64,000 nucleotides of DNA from Gaiellasilicea sp963784895 (GTDB lineage: Bacteria > Actinomycetota > Thermoleophilia > Gaiellales > Gaiellaceae), in NCBI GenBank assembly GCA_963784895.1, contig CAWATM010000010.1, forward strand, positions 124,001-188,000, in the 5' to 3' direction. The translations under genes were made by a program, and so were the position numbers. The notes under the pieces were generated by a model. It was not told where the DNA came from, did no database searches, and was given only the letters and a program-made list of their open reading frames with translations. This document shows, in pieces, positions 1 to 8,313 of this stretch. Positions within the stretch are counted from its first letter, which is position 1; the number at the start of each line of letters is the position of its first letter.

Positions 1-1
1 C

Positions 2-166
2 AACGTGAAGGAAGCGAAGGGGAAGCTGACGGGCGACGAGAAGCTGGAGCGCGAGGGCGAGGCGCAGGACGCCTGGGGCAAGGCGAAGGACAGCGCCGAT
101 GACGCCTGGGACAAGACGAAGGACGCCGCCGACGACGTCAAGGACGCGGTCGACAAGCGCATCTAG
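2..166 (+). CDS. CsbD-like stress protein (5' truncated)
   Basis: The gene runs in from outside the window; 54 codons are visible before a TAG stop. The start of the visible part (VKEAKGKLTGDEKLEREG) matches the CsbD family core, small hydrophilic general-stress proteins of unknown biochemical role. The rest is a repetitive, highly charged D/K/A-rich tail built on AWDKTKDAADDVKDA-like units, predicted to be an amphipathic helix or disordered. No membrane segment is seen. The downstream MFS gene is convergent and its stop codon directly abuts this one. Confidence 0.8.
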   Translation, partial: NVKEAKGKLTGDEKLEREGEAQDAWGKAKDSADDAWDKTKDAADDVKDAVDKRI

Positions 167-1393
167 CTACAGCGCCGTCTCGGGCTCCGGGAGCTCCCGG
201 AGCCCGAGGATCGGCGACGGCAGCAGCCAGAGCACGCCGAGCAATGCACCGACGGTCGCGAACCAGAGCGTCTCGCGCAGGCCGATCCAGCTGCCGAGCG
301 CGCCACCCACGAGCGCTCCGAGCGGCCGCACGCCGTAGTTGACGACCATGTAGGCGCCCGAGACGCGCGAGCGGAGCCGGTCGGGGACGACGGCGGCGGC
401 GATCGCGCCGGCGCTGATGTCCAGCATCATCACGCCGAAACCGCAGCCGAACTCGGCGAGGAACAGGCAGGCGAGGATCACCCACTGCGGGCCTTCGGCG
501 AGCGGGACGAGCAGGAGCGGCGCCGGAAAGAGGACGCACCCGAGCGCGAAGGCGGGGCCGACGCCGATCCGGCGGGTGACGCGGCCGGTGACGACCGCGC
601 CGAGGATGCCGCCGACCGCGGCGGCGCCGAGCACGAGTCCGAGCGTCGCCGGCGCGACGTCGAGCTCGGTCGTCGCGTAGAGGATGAAGAGCGCGGCGAA
701 GACGAAGTTGAAGAAGTTGATCGTCGCGGTCGCGCCGAGGGCGGCCCGGATGATCGGGCTGCCGAAGACCCAGCGCACGCCCGCCGCGACGTGGCCCTTT
801 CCTGGCGTCTCGATTGCCGGCTCCTCGACGTCGACGGTTCTGAGGAAGAGCGCCGAGACGACGTACGAGCATGCGTCGACGACGAGCGTCACCGGCGCCG
901 AGATCGCCTGCACGAGCAGCCCGCCGATGCTCGGGCCGGCGACGTAGGAGAGGGCTCGGCTGCCGTGCATGATCGAGCCGCCCTCGACCAGGCGCTCGCG
1001 GGGGACGAGCGCCGGGTAGAGCCCGCTGTAGGAGACGTGGAAGACGACGGTTAGCGTCCCGAGCAGGAACGCGACGACGAGCATGTGGGGGAACGTGAGC
1101 GCGTCGAACGCATAGGCGACCGGGATCGAGGCGAGCAGCACCGCGCGGCCGAGGTCGGTCGCGATCATTGTCTGCCGCTTGCGGGCGCGGCGGTCGGCCC
1201 AGGCACCGGCGTGGAGGGAGAACAGGAGGTTCGGCATCAGCTCGGCGGCGACGAGGTAGCCCATCTGCGCCGCGGTCGCGTCGAGCACGAGGACGGCGAC
1301 GAGCGGCAGTGCGATCAGGCTGACCTGGTCACCGACGAGCGACACCGTCTGCCCGGCCCAGAAGCGCCTGAACCGTGGGTCCTCGCGGAGCAG
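167..1393 (-). CDS. MFS transporter
   Basis: Predicted drug- or metabolite-type major facilitator permease of about 408 residues in the inner membrane. It opens with the family-typical LLREDPRFRRFWAGQTVSL, followed by about 12 hydrophobic segments and a cytoplasmic loop WADRRARKRQ after TM2 that resembles the MFS GxxxDRxGRR motif. The start is unresolved. There is no ATG/GTG/TTG between the upstream VOC stop and the conserved N-terminus, so I give a CTG at 1393; a GTG at 1492 overlapping the VOC gene by 79 nt is the alternative. It follows the VOC gene closely on the same strand and is probably cotranscribed with it. The substrate cannot be deduced. Confidence 0.85.
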   Translation of the reverse strand: MLREDPRFRRFWAGQTVSLVGDQVSLIALPLVAVLVLDATAAQMGYLVAAELMPNLLFSLHAGAWADRRARKRQTMIATDLGRAVLLASIPVAYAFDALTFPHMLVVAFLLGTLTVVFHVSYSGLYPALVPRERLVEGGSIMHGSRALSYVAGPSIGGLLVQAISAPVTLVVDACSYVVSALFLRTVDVEEPAIETPGKGHVAAGVRWVFGSPIIRAALGATATINFFNFVFAALFILYATTELDVAPATLGLVLGAAAVGGILGAVVTGRVTRRIGVGPAFALGCVLFPAPLLLVPLAEGPQWVILACLFLAEFGCGFGVMMLDISAGAIAAAVVPDRLRSRVSGAYMVVNYGVRPLGALVGGALGSWIGLRETLWFATVGALLGVLWLLPSPILGLRELPEPETAL

Positions 1394-1413
1394 GGCTGGG
1401 ACGTGCGGCCGCG

Positions 1414-1809
1414 CTACTGCTCGCCCAACTCCTCGAACAGGGTCAGCTGCAGGCCGGCGGGCGCTTCGAGCCTGGCGTTGAGCGAGTTCCACGGCGTCAG
1501 CGTCGGCTCGGCGATCACGGTCGCGCCCGCCGCGGCGAGGTCGGCGGTCGTCGTCGTCGCGTCGCCGACCTCGAACGCGATCCGGACGTGGCCGGCGACG
1601 CGCCGCCCGACCTCGACCTCGTCCACGTACCCGGCGTGCGTCGTGTCGAGCAGCTCGAGGGTCGCGCGGCCCGCCTCGAGGATCGTCACGCGCCCGTCTT
1701 CGGAGCTGAAGGCGGCGCGCTCGCGCAGGCCGAGGACGTCGCGGTAGAACGCGAGGGCTTCGTCGTAGTCCTCGGCCGTGACGGCGACCCGAAGCTCGCG
1801 TACACGCAT
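1414..1809 (-). CDS. VOC (glyoxalase/bleomycin-resistance) superfamily protein
   Basis: A 131-residue protein with the paired beta-alpha-beta-beta-beta layout of vicinal-oxygen-chelate proteins: VRELRVAVTAEDYDEALAFYRDVLGL at the N-terminus and the second-half motif HVRIAFEVGDA followed by GLQLTLFEE. The last residues supply the usual metal-ligand glutamate position. Family members act as glyoxalases, dioxygenases or drug-sequestering proteins; no specific activity can be assigned. It starts with ATG, is divergent from the EamA gene at 1830, and lies just upstream of the MFS gene. That pairing would suit a resistance or detoxification unit, but this is inference. Confidence 0.85.
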   Translation of the reverse strand: MRVRELRVAVTAEDYDEALAFYRDVLGLRERAAFSSEDGRVTILEAGRATLELLDTTHAGYVDEVEVGRRVAGHVRIAFEVGDATTTTADLAAAGATVIAEPTLTPWNSLNARLEAPAGLQLTLFEELGEQ

Positions 1810-1817
1810 GAGGGGGA

Positions 1818-1823
1818 TAGCCT
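1818..1823 (+). promoter_or_regulatory. candidate -10 hexamer (TAGCCT), leaderless type
   Basis: The hexamer lies 6 nt before the ATG at 1830 and no Shine-Dalgarno sequence is visible. It follows the TAnnnT-N6-9-start pattern repeated throughout the window, so the EamA mRNA may begin at or next to its start codon. Confidence 0.4.
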
Positions 1824-1829
1824 CGCACG

Positions 1830-2714
1830 ATGCCGGCCCTGCTTGCGCTGATCGCCGTCACCGCAGTCTGGGGCTACACGTTCGTGCCGATGAAGGATGC
1901 GGTCGCGGTCTACCCGATCTTCGCGTTCCTCGCCGTCCGCTTCCTGATCGCGTCGCTCGTGCTGGCCGTGCCGGCGGCGCCGCGACTGCGGACGCTCGGC
2001 CGTCCTGGGTGGACGGCGGGCGTCTCGCTCGGCCTGCTGCTGGGGCTCGGCTACGCGCTCCAGACCGCGGGGCTCGAACGGACGACCGTCTCGAGCGCAG
2101 GCTTCATCACCGGGCTCTACGTCGTCTTCACGCCGCTGCTCGGACTCCTGCTCTTCCGGACGCAGGTCGGCCGGCTCGTCTGGCTCGGGGTCGCGCTAGC
2201 GGTGGGTGGGCTTGCGCTGCTCTCCGGAGTCGGTGTCGGCGATCCGCGCGGCGACCTGCTCGTCCTGCTCGGCTCCGCCGCGTACTCGCTCCAGATCGTG
2301 CTGATGGAGCGATCTGCGCCGCGTTTCGACGCCCTCGCGTTCACGCAGGCGGAGATGCTCGCGGCGTTCGCGGGCTTCGCCGTCGTCGCCGTCGCGCGCG
2401 GGCAGCTCGAGCTGCCAAGCGGATGGACGGTGTGGTACGCGCTCCTCGTCACCGGGATCTTCGCGAGCGCACTCGGCTTCCTCGTCCAGACCTGGGCGCA
2501 GCGGCGGATCAGCGCCTCCCGGACCGCGATCGCGTTCGCGATGGAGCCGGTCTTCGCCGGCATCTTCGGCTTCTGGCTCGCGGGCGACCGGCTCGGTGCG
2601 GTCGGCTGGAGCGGCTGTGCGCTGATCATGGCCGGGATCCTCGTCGCGGAGCCGGAGGCGGGGAGGACGCTGCGGCGCCTCGTCGGCCGTCGCGAACCCG
2701 TGACGGAGCCGTGA
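1830..2714 (+). CDS. EamA/DMT-family transporter
   Basis: A 294-residue inner-membrane protein with about ten hydrophobic helices arranged as two EamA repeats. The first begins ALIAVTAVWGYTFVPMKDA, the typical EamA opening with the W-G motif; the second ends with the EPVFAGIFGFWLAGD signature. Members export amino acids, metabolites or drugs; the substrate is unknown here. It starts with ATG and is divergent from the VOC gene. A short C-terminal basic tail (RRLVGRREPVTEP) is presumably cytoplasmic. A second, dissimilar EamA paralogue lies at 3893. Confidence 0.9.
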   Translation: MPALLALIAVTAVWGYTFVPMKDAVAVYPIFAFLAVRFLIASLVLAVPAAPRLRTLGRPGWTAGVSLGLLLGLGYALQTAGLERTTVSSAGFITGLYVVFTPLLGLLLFRTQVGRLVWLGVALAVGGLALLSGVGVGDPRGDLLVLLGSAAYSLQIVLMERSAPRFDALAFTQAEMLAAFAGFAVVAVARGQLELPSGWTVWYALLVTGIFASALGFLVQTWAQRRISASRTAIAFAMEPVFAGIFGFWLAGDRLGAVGWSGCALIMAGILVAEPEAGRTLRRLVGRREPVTEP

Positions 2715-2725
2715 CACTTTCGTTC

Positions 2726-2752
2726 GGGGACTGTCCCCGGGCCTGTCCCCGG
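2726..2752. repeat. GGGGAC/GTCCCC intergenic repeat, copy 1
   Basis: A GC-rich run in which GGGGACTGTCCCC is immediately followed by GGGCCTGTCCCC. It sits in the 59-nt gap between two convergent genes and could fold as a bidirectional terminator. Related sequences occur near 13724 and 17375, also in intergenic gaps. Confidence 0.6.
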
Positions 2753-2773
2753 CGTCGCCCGGCGGCGCGCGTG

Positions 2774-3859
2774 TCAGATCAGCCAGGCGCCGTCGCGCTG
2801 GACGAGCTCGCCGTCGACGGAGATCTCGCCGCCCGGGCGCAAGTCCTTGACCATGTCCCAGTGAACGGCGCTCTCGTTCTTGCCGCCCGTGTAGGTGTAG
2901 CTCGCGCCGACCGCGAGGTGGACGGTGCCGTCGATCTTCTCGTCGAAGAGGACGTTGCGCGTGAAGCGGGTGATGCGCGGGTTGCACCCGAGGCCGAGCT
3001 CGCCGAGGCGGCTCGCTCCCTCGTCGGTGGCGAGGATCTGCTTCAGGAACTCCTCGCCCTCGTCGGCCGATGCCTCGACCACCTTCCCTTCGCGGAAGAC
3101 GAGCCGCGCCCCGACGACGTCGTGGCCGAGATAGACCGCCGGGAACTCCGCGTACGTGATCACGCCCTCGGCCGAGTCCTCGACGGGGCTGTAGAACACC
3201 TCGCCGTCGGGCATGTTGCGGAAGCCGGCCGAGACGACGCCCTGCCGGCCCTCGATCCCGACCGTCAGGTCGGTCTCCTCGCCGACGATGTGGACGGAGT
3301 CGGCGCGGTCGAAGCGCTCCTTGATCTCGCCCATCCGCTCCTCCTCGGCGTCCCAGTCGAGCAGGCAGGCGTCGTAGACGAACTCCTCGTACTCGGGCAG
3401 CGTCATGCCCGCTTCGGCGGCAGCCGCCTCGGTCGGGTACTCGACGAGCGCCCAGCGAACGTCGAGGGCGCGGGCCCGGCGGCTGGCGGGCTCGCCCGCC
3501 CGCTGCAGCAGCTTCCGCCGCTCCGGATCGAGTTGCGAGCCCGCGTAGACGTCCTCCGGGGCGCGGATCGTCAGCCGGGCGTCCTCGTGCGCGACCTGGT
3601 AGCTCTCGATCGCGGGCAGCTCGCCGAGCAGCTCGAGCGGCGCCTCCAGAGCCCAGTCCAGGTCGGCGCGGAAGCGCTCCGGCCCCCAGTTGATCCGGGG
3701 CAGGTAGTAGGCACCGCGGCGGGCGATCGCGCCGGCGACCTCACGCACGAGCGGACGCGCCAGCGGCGTGGCGCGGACCGAGACCTGCCAGCCGGGCTGT
3801 ACGTCGAGACACCGGTTGACCATCAGCTCGGCGAGCTCGCGTACGCGTGGGTCTGCCAC
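2774..3859 (-). CDS. M29-family metallo-aminopeptidase
   Basis: A 361-residue protein matching thermophilic M29 (AmpS/PepS-type) aminopeptidases, two-metal cytoplasmic enzymes that remove N-terminal residues from peptides. Visible family features are the N-terminal LAELMVNRCLDVQPGWQVSV and a C-terminal metal-site block containing GELGLG (Glu), DEKIDGTVHLAVG (His) and HWDMVKD (His/Asp). The GTG at 3859 is preferred over upstream codons because conserved sequence begins there and TACGAT lies 8 nt before it. Length is slightly short but within the usual 360-410. It is convergent with the EamA gene upstream and divergent from the one at 3893. Confidence 0.9.
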   Translation of the reverse strand: MADPRVRELAELMVNRCLDVQPGWQVSVRATPLARPLVREVAGAIARRGAYYLPRINWGPERFRADLDWALEAPLELLGELPAIESYQVAHEDARLTIRAPEDVYAGSQLDPERRKLLQRAGEPASRRARALDVRWALVEYPTEAAAAEAGMTLPEYEEFVYDACLLDWDAEEERMGEIKERFDRADSVHIVGEETDLTVGIEGRQGVVSAGFRNMPDGEVFYSPVEDSAEGVITYAEFPAVYLGHDVVGARLVFREGKVVEASADEGEEFLKQILATDEGASRLGELGLGCNPRITRFTRNVLFDEKIDGTVHLAVGASYTYTGGKNESAVHWDMVKDLRPGGEISVDGELVQRDGAWLI

Positions 3860-3867
3860 GGCGGCGG

Positions 3868-3873
3868 ATCGTA
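3868..3873 (-). promoter_or_regulatory. candidate -10 (TACGAT on the minus strand)
   Basis: Read on the minus strand, TACGAT lies 8 nt upstream of the GTG at 3859, with no Shine-Dalgarno sequence. This supports a leaderless M29 transcript and that start choice. Confidence 0.4.
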
Positions 3874-3880
3874 GTCGCTG

Positions 3881-3886
3881 TAGCGT
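3881..3886 (+). promoter_or_regulatory. candidate -10 (TAGCGT)
   Basis: TAGCGT lies 6 nt before the GTG at 3893. With the minus-strand hexamer at 3868-3873 it makes a compact divergent promoter region of only 33 nt. Confidence 0.4.
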
Positions 3887-3892
3887 GGAAAT

Positions 3893-4738
3893 GTGGACGC
3901 GGTCGTGCTCGCGGTCGTCTCGGCCGCGCTGTTCGGCTCGATGACGGTCGCGCTCCGCTTCGCGCTCGCGAAGGTGCCCGACGCGGAGGCGGGCGCGCTG
4001 CACACGATCGCCGCCGCGCTGCTCGTGACGTTGCCGTTCGTCGCGGCCGGCGAGGTCGACCTCGCCGGGCTCTGGCCGTTCCTGCTCGCGGGCGTGCTCG
4101 GGCCGGGCTGCTCGCAGCTCCTCTTCACCCTCGCCGTCCGCGACGCGGGCCCGTCACGAACCTCCGTCACCGTCGGCACGGCGCCGCTCTTCTCGGTCGC
4201 GATCGCGCTGGTCCTGCTCGACGAGCCCGCGAAGGCCGGCGTGATCGCGGGTGCGATCCTGATCGTCCTCGGCGGGATCCTGCTCGTGCGCGAGCCCGGA
4301 CGGCCCGAGCACGTGAAGTGGATCGGGCTCGGCTACGCGCTCGCGGCGACGATCGTCTTCGCGGTGCGCGACAACCTCGTTCGGCACCTCTCGCTCGACA
4401 CCGACGTCGAGCCGGCGCTCGCGGCCGCGGCGACCCTCTTCGCAGGCGGGGTGACCGTTGCCGCGTGGCTCGTCGTAACGCGGCGGCACCTTCCGACCGC
4501 CGGCGTTCGCGCGTTCGCGCTCTCCGGCGTGCTCTTCGGCCTCTCCTATCTCTGCCTGTTCGAGGCCTACTACCGCGGCCGGGTCTCGGTCGTCTCGCCC
4601 CTCGTCGCGACCGAGTCGCTCTGGGGTGTGGCGCTCTCGGCGCTGCTGCTGCGCCGCCACGAGCTCGTCGGCCCGCGACTCTTCGGCGGAGCCGCGCTCG
4701 TCGTGGCCGGCGGGATCCTGATCGGCGTCTTCCGCTAG
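3893..4738 (+). CDS. EamA/DMT-family transporter
   Basis: A 281-residue ten-helix permease with two EamA repeats: VVLAVVSAALFGSMTVALRFAL at the start, and the second repeat ending in LLLRRHELVGPRLFGGAALVVAGGILIGVF. GDNAR-like substrate motifs are not recognisable, so the substrate is unknown. The GTG start has only 33 nt to the divergent aminopeptidase start. The stop overlaps the convergent beta-propeller gene by 4 nt, leaving no room for an intrinsic terminator between them. Confidence 0.88.
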   Translation: MDAVVLAVVSAALFGSMTVALRFALAKVPDAEAGALHTIAAALLVTLPFVAAGEVDLAGLWPFLLAGVLGPGCSQLLFTLAVRDAGPSRTSVTVGTAPLFSVAIALVLLDEPAKAGVIAGAILIVLGGILLVREPGRPEHVKWIGLGYALAATIVFAVRDNLVRHLSLDTDVEPALAAAATLFAGGVTVAAWLVVTRRHLPTAGVRAFALSGVLFGLSYLCLFEAYYRGRVSVVSPLVATESLWGVALSALLLRRHELVGPRLFGGAALVVAGGILIGVFR

Positions 4739-5763
4739 CCCGCGGAGCGCGAGAAGACGAGCCGAGCGCCGTCACGCGTGAAGAAGAGCGATGACACGTC
4801 CCGGCCCGGGTACCACGTGTGGAGGCGGCGTCCGTCCGAGACGCGGACGACGGCGATGCTCCACTGGCCGGTGTTCCGCGGGCGGAACAAGAAGGCGACG
4901 CGCCGGCCGTCGGGAGACCAGGCGGGCGCTCCGACCTCCTGCGCGCGCCCGAGCACGCGCGTTCGGCGCGGGGCGAGGTCGATGACCCTGATCGTTTCGT
5001 CTCGACCGTGGAACAGGAGCCTCCGCCCCTGCGGCGACCACACGGGCGTGCGTCCGCGGACGACCCTGGTGCTCGCGCCGCCCTGCGGCCGAACCAGGTA
5101 GAGCCAGCCCTGGCGGTCGTACGCGAAGCGGTCGCCGCGAGGTGACCAGACGACGTCATCGATGCCCGGCGCGCTCGCCGGGACACGCACGAGGACGCGG
5201 CGTCCGCTGCCGTCCGTTCGGATCGTCTCGATCGTGACGGCGGCGCGATCGCTGTTCAGCTTGGTCGCGAGGGCGACCCGCGACCCATCGGGAGCCCACG
5301 AGAGCCAGCCGGCGCCACCGTCGCGCGGGCGCAGGACCAGGCGGTCGGCGCCGGTCTCGGCGTCGACGAGGACGAGTACCGGCGCGCCGCAGCCCGACGT
5401 CGGCATGCAGGGGAGTTCCTCCCAGCGCGTGATGCCGACCGTCCGGCCGTCGGGTGACCAGAGCGGGGCGTGGTCGCTCCCGCTCGGCCTCGCGCCGAGC
5501 TGCCGCAGCCCGCTGCCGTCCTCGTTCATGACCCAGAATGCGCCGCGGCCGTCGTTGCCGGCGCGCACGAGGAAGATGCGCCGGCCGGGCCCACGCATGG
5601 CGCCGAGGGCGTCCGACCCGCTCAGGCTCTGCGCGTTGCTCCCGTCGAGGCGAGCGGTGACGATCTCAGCTACCTCCGCGTCGGCGCGGGCCGCGGTGCC
5701 CGCAGCTGCAGCGACGACGGCGGCGAGGAGGAGAAGAACGAGGAGGAGGCGGAGCGTGCGCAT
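4735..5763 (-). CDS. secreted TolB/PD40-type beta-propeller protein
   Basis: 342 residues with a clear N-terminal signal peptide (MRTLRLLLVLLLLAAVVAAAAGTAARA). The remainder is repeated blades carrying WSPDGRTVG, WAPDGSRVALA, WSPRGDRFAY, WSPQGRRLLF and WSPDGRRVAFLF motifs, diagnostic of WD40-like (PD40/TolB) propellers. No catalytic domain is attached, so it is probably an extracytoplasmic scaffold or binding protein. It is convergent with the EamA gene and divergent from dnaK. Blade count is about six or seven. The partner is unknown. Confidence 0.85.
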   Translation of the reverse strand: MRTLRLLLVLLLLAAVVAAAAGTAARADAEVAEIVTARLDGSNAQSLSGSDALGAMRGPGRRIFLVRAGNDGRGAFWVMNEDGSGLRQLGARPSGSDHAPLWSPDGRTVGITRWEELPCMPTSGCGAPVLVLVDAETGADRLVLRPRDGGAGWLSWAPDGSRVALATKLNSDRAAVTIETIRTDGSGRRVLVRVPASAPGIDDVVWSPRGDRFAYDRQGWLYLVRPQGGASTRVVRGRTPVWSPQGRRLLFHGRDETIRVIDLAPRRTRVLGRAQEVGAPAWSPDGRRVAFLFRPRNTGQWSIAVVRVSDGRRLHTWYPGRDVSSLFFTRDGARLVFSRSAG

Positions 5764-5823
5764 CTCACCGATTACAGCTGCCGCGACGGCCTCCGCGCGG
5801 ACGATTTGCCCTCCTCCAGGAGA

Positions 5824-5853
5824 GTGACCATCGCGACACAGATCTGCTATAAG
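5824..5853 (+). promoter_or_regulatory. candidate dnaK operon promoter
   Basis: GTGACC at 5824-5829 and TATAAG at 5848-5853 are separated by 18 nt, and TGC just before the -10 resembles an extended -10. This gives a leader of roughly 40 nt before dnaK. No CIRCE element and no CTTGAGT-N7-ACTCAAG HspR site is visible. An imperfect dyad (CTTAGA-TTT-TCTCAG) lies downstream of the -10. Confidence 0.5.
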
Positions 5854-5902
5854 GAGACTTAGATTTTCTCAGGCGCACAAGTTCGAACAGAGGAGAATAG
5901 GC

Positions 5903-7816
5903 ATGGCGAAGACAATCGGAATCGACCTCGGCACCACGAACAGCTGCATAGCGGTGCTTGAGGGCGGCGAGCCGACCGTGATCCCGAACGCCGAGGGCGG
6001 CCGCACCACGCCGTCCGTCGTCGCGTTCACGAAGGACGGGCAGCGGCTCGTCGGCGCCCCCGCGCGGCGCCAGCAGGTGACGAACCCCGAGAACACGATC
6101 TTCTCGATCAAGCGCTTCATGGGCCGCAAGTCGGACGAGGTCTCGGAAGAGATGACGATGATCCCGTACGAGGTCACGAAGGGCGACAACGGCGACGCAC
6201 GCGTGAAGGCCGACGGCAAGGAGTTCGCGCCGCCGGAGATCAGCGCGATGATCCTGCAGAAGCTGAAGGCCGACGCCGAGGCCTATCTCGGGCAGCCGGT
6301 CACCGACGCGGTGATCACGGTCCCGGCCTACTTCAACAACGCCCAGCGCGAGGCGACGAAGGACGCCGGCAAGATCGCCGGCCTCAACGTCCTCCGGATC
6401 GTGAACGAGCCGACCGCGGCCGCACTCGCGTACGGGCTCGACAAGGAGGGCGGCGACCAGACGATCCTCGTCTTCGACCTCGGCGGCGGCACGTTCGACG
6501 TGTCCGTGCTCGAGCTCGGCGAGGGCGTCTTCGAGGTCAAGTCGACGAACGGCGACAACCACCTCGGCGGCGACAACTTCGACAAGGCGATCGTCGACTG
6601 GATGGTCGCGGAGTTCAAGCGCGACCAGGGAATCGACCTCGCCGCCGACAAGATGGCACTGCAGCGGCTCTACGAGGCCGCCGAGAAGGCGAAGATCGAG
6701 CTCTCCTCGACGATGACGACGCAGATCAACCTGCCGTTCGTCACCGCCACGCAGGAGGGCCCGAAGCACCTCGACCTGCAGCTGACGCGGGCGAAGCTCG
6801 GCGAGATCACGGCCGACCTCGTCGCACGCACCGTCGGTCCGACGAAGCAGGCGCTCGCCGATGCGGGCCTCGAGCCGGCCGGGATCGACCACGTCGTCCT
6901 CGTCGGCGGCATGACCCGGATGCCGGCCGTGCAGGAGCAGGTCAAGGAGCTGCTCGGCAAGGAGCCGCACAAGGGCGTCAACCCGGACGAGGTCGTCGCC
7001 GTCGGCGCCGCGATCCAGGCCGGCGTGCTCAAGGGCGAGGTCAAGGACGTGCTCCTGCTCGACGTCACCCCGCTGAGCCTCGGGATCGAGACCAAGGGCG
7101 GCGTCTTCACGAAGCTGATCGACCGGAACACGACGATCCCGACCCGCAAGGCGGAGACGTTCTCGACCGCCGAGGACAACCAGCCGTCGGTCGAGATCCA
7201 CGTCCTCCAGGGCGAGTCGGAGATGGCGACCTACAACAAGACACTCGGCAAGTTCCAGCTCGTCGGCATCCCGCCGGCGCCGCGGGGGATGCCGCAGGTC
7301 GAGGTCGGCTTCGACATCGACGCGAACGGGATCATCCACGTCAACGCGAAGGACCTCGGCACCGGCAACGAGCAGCAGATCCGGATCGAGGGCGGCTCGG
7401 GCCTGTCGGAGGACGAGGTGCAGCGGATGGTCGCGGACGCCGAAGCGCACGCGGACGAGGCGCACAAGCTGCGCGAGCTCGCCGACACGCGCAACACCGC
7501 CGAGCAGCTCGCCTACCAGACCGAGAACACGCTCAAGGAGCACCGCGAGAAGCTCGACGAGTCCGAGGCCTCGACGATCGAGGGCCGGATCATGGAGCTG
7601 CGGAGCTCGCTGGAGTCGACGGACGTGAACGAGATCCGGCAGAAGACGGAGGCGTTGAACGAGGCCTCGCGGAAGCTGGCCGACGCGCTCTACGCCCAGG
7701 CGAGCGCGCAGGCGCAGTCGCAGGCGCCCGGCAACGGCGACGCGCCCGTCGAGGACGAGGTCGTCGAGGACGCCGACTACGAGGTGATCGACGAGGAAGA
7801 GGCGAAGACGTCGTGA
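5903..7816 (+). CDS. dnaK: Hsp70 chaperone DnaK
   Basis: A 637-residue ATP-dependent chaperone that binds exposed hydrophobic segments of unfolded proteins with DnaJ and GrpE. The N-terminal ATPase shows GIDLGTTNSCIAV (phosphate 1), VFDLGGGTFDVS (phosphate 2) and VVLVGGMTRMPAVQ. The substrate-binding domain begins near LLLDVTPLSLGIETKGG, followed by a helical lid and an acidic C-terminal tail ending near DYEVIDEEEAK. Length is normal. An AGGAGA Shine-Dalgarno sequence lies 6 nt before the ATG. First gene of the operon; its stop overlaps the grpE GTG by 4 nt. Regulation by the operon's own HspR is likely by analogy with Streptomyces. Confidence 0.98.
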   Translation: MAKTIGIDLGTTNSCIAVLEGGEPTVIPNAEGGRTTPSVVAFTKDGQRLVGAPARRQQVTNPENTIFSIKRFMGRKSDEVSEEMTMIPYEVTKGDNGDARVKADGKEFAPPEISAMILQKLKADAEAYLGQPVTDAVITVPAYFNNAQREATKDAGKIAGLNVLRIVNEPTAAALAYGLDKEGGDQTILVFDLGGGTFDVSVLELGEGVFEVKSTNGDNHLGGDNFDKAIVDWMVAEFKRDQGIDLAADKMALQRLYEAAEKAKIELSSTMTTQINLPFVTATQEGPKHLDLQLTRAKLGEITADLVARTVGPTKQALADAGLEPAGIDHVVLVGGMTRMPAVQEQVKELLGKEPHKGVNPDEVVAVGAAIQAGVLKGEVKDVLLLDVTPLSLGIETKGGVFTKLIDRNTTIPTRKAETFSTAEDNQPSVEIHVLQGESEMATYNKTLGKFQLVGIPPAPRGMPQVEVGFDIDANGIIHVNAKDLGTGNEQQIRIEGGSGLSEDEVQRMVADAEAHADEAHKLRELADTRNTAEQLAYQTENTLKEHREKLDESEASTIEGRIMELRSSLESTDVNEIRQKTEALNEASRKLADALYAQASAQAQSQAPGNGDAPVEDEVVEDADYEVIDEEEAKTS

Positions 7817-8313
7817 CCGACCAGCCGCTCGAGCACGACGTCGAGCAGAACGGCGTCGAGGACGAGGAGATCGTCGAGGAGCCGGCCGTGGAGGAATCCG
7901 CGCCGGCTCCGGACGAGTCCTACCTCCGCCTCGCCGCCGACTTCGACAACTATCGCAAGCGCGTCGCACGCGAGCAGGTCGAGCTGACCAGCCGCGCCAA
8001 CGAGCGGCTTCTGAACGAGCTGCTGCCGGTGCTCGACGACCTCGAGCGCGCGCTCGAGGCCGCCGCCGAGCACGAGGAGGCGAAGCTGGAGGAGGGCGTC
8101 CGGCTCGTCCATCGCTCCCTGCTCGGGCTCGTCGAGCGGCACGGCCTCTCGGAGATCGAGACCGACGGAGCCTTCGACCCGCACGTCCATGAAGCCCTGC
8201 TCGCCCAGCCCGGTGAAGGAGCCGAGGAAGGCTCGGTGCTGCAGGTGCTGCAGAAGGGCTACCGGCTCGGCGACAAGGTGCTCCGGCCGGCCCGGGTGAT
8301 CGTCGCCGAGTAA
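7813..8313 (+). CDS. grpE: nucleotide exchange factor GrpE
   Basis: A 166-residue dimeric cofactor that releases ADP from DnaK. An acidic, Glu-rich disordered N-terminus of about 30 residues precedes the long helix beginning SYLRLAADFDNYRKRVARE, a classical GrpE signature. The C-terminal beta domain includes DGAFDPHVHEALL and GYRLGDKVLRPARVIVAE. It starts with GTG in the 4-nt overlap with dnaK and its TAA stop shares one base with the dnaJ ATG, so translation is probably coupled. Confidence 0.97.
   Translation: MTDQPLEHDVEQNGVEDEEIVEEPAVEESAPAPDESYLRLAADFDNYRKRVAREQVELTSRANERLLNELLPVLDDLERALEAAAEHEEAKLEEGVRLVHRSLLGLVERHGLSEIETDGAFDPHVHEALLAQPGEGAEEGSVLQVLQKGYRLGDKVLRPARVIVAE

Noticed and set aside
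5764..5902. CIRCE element for HrcA control of dnaK
   Set aside because: No TTAGCACTC-N9-GAGTGCTAA-like sequence is present, and the operon encodes HspR instead.
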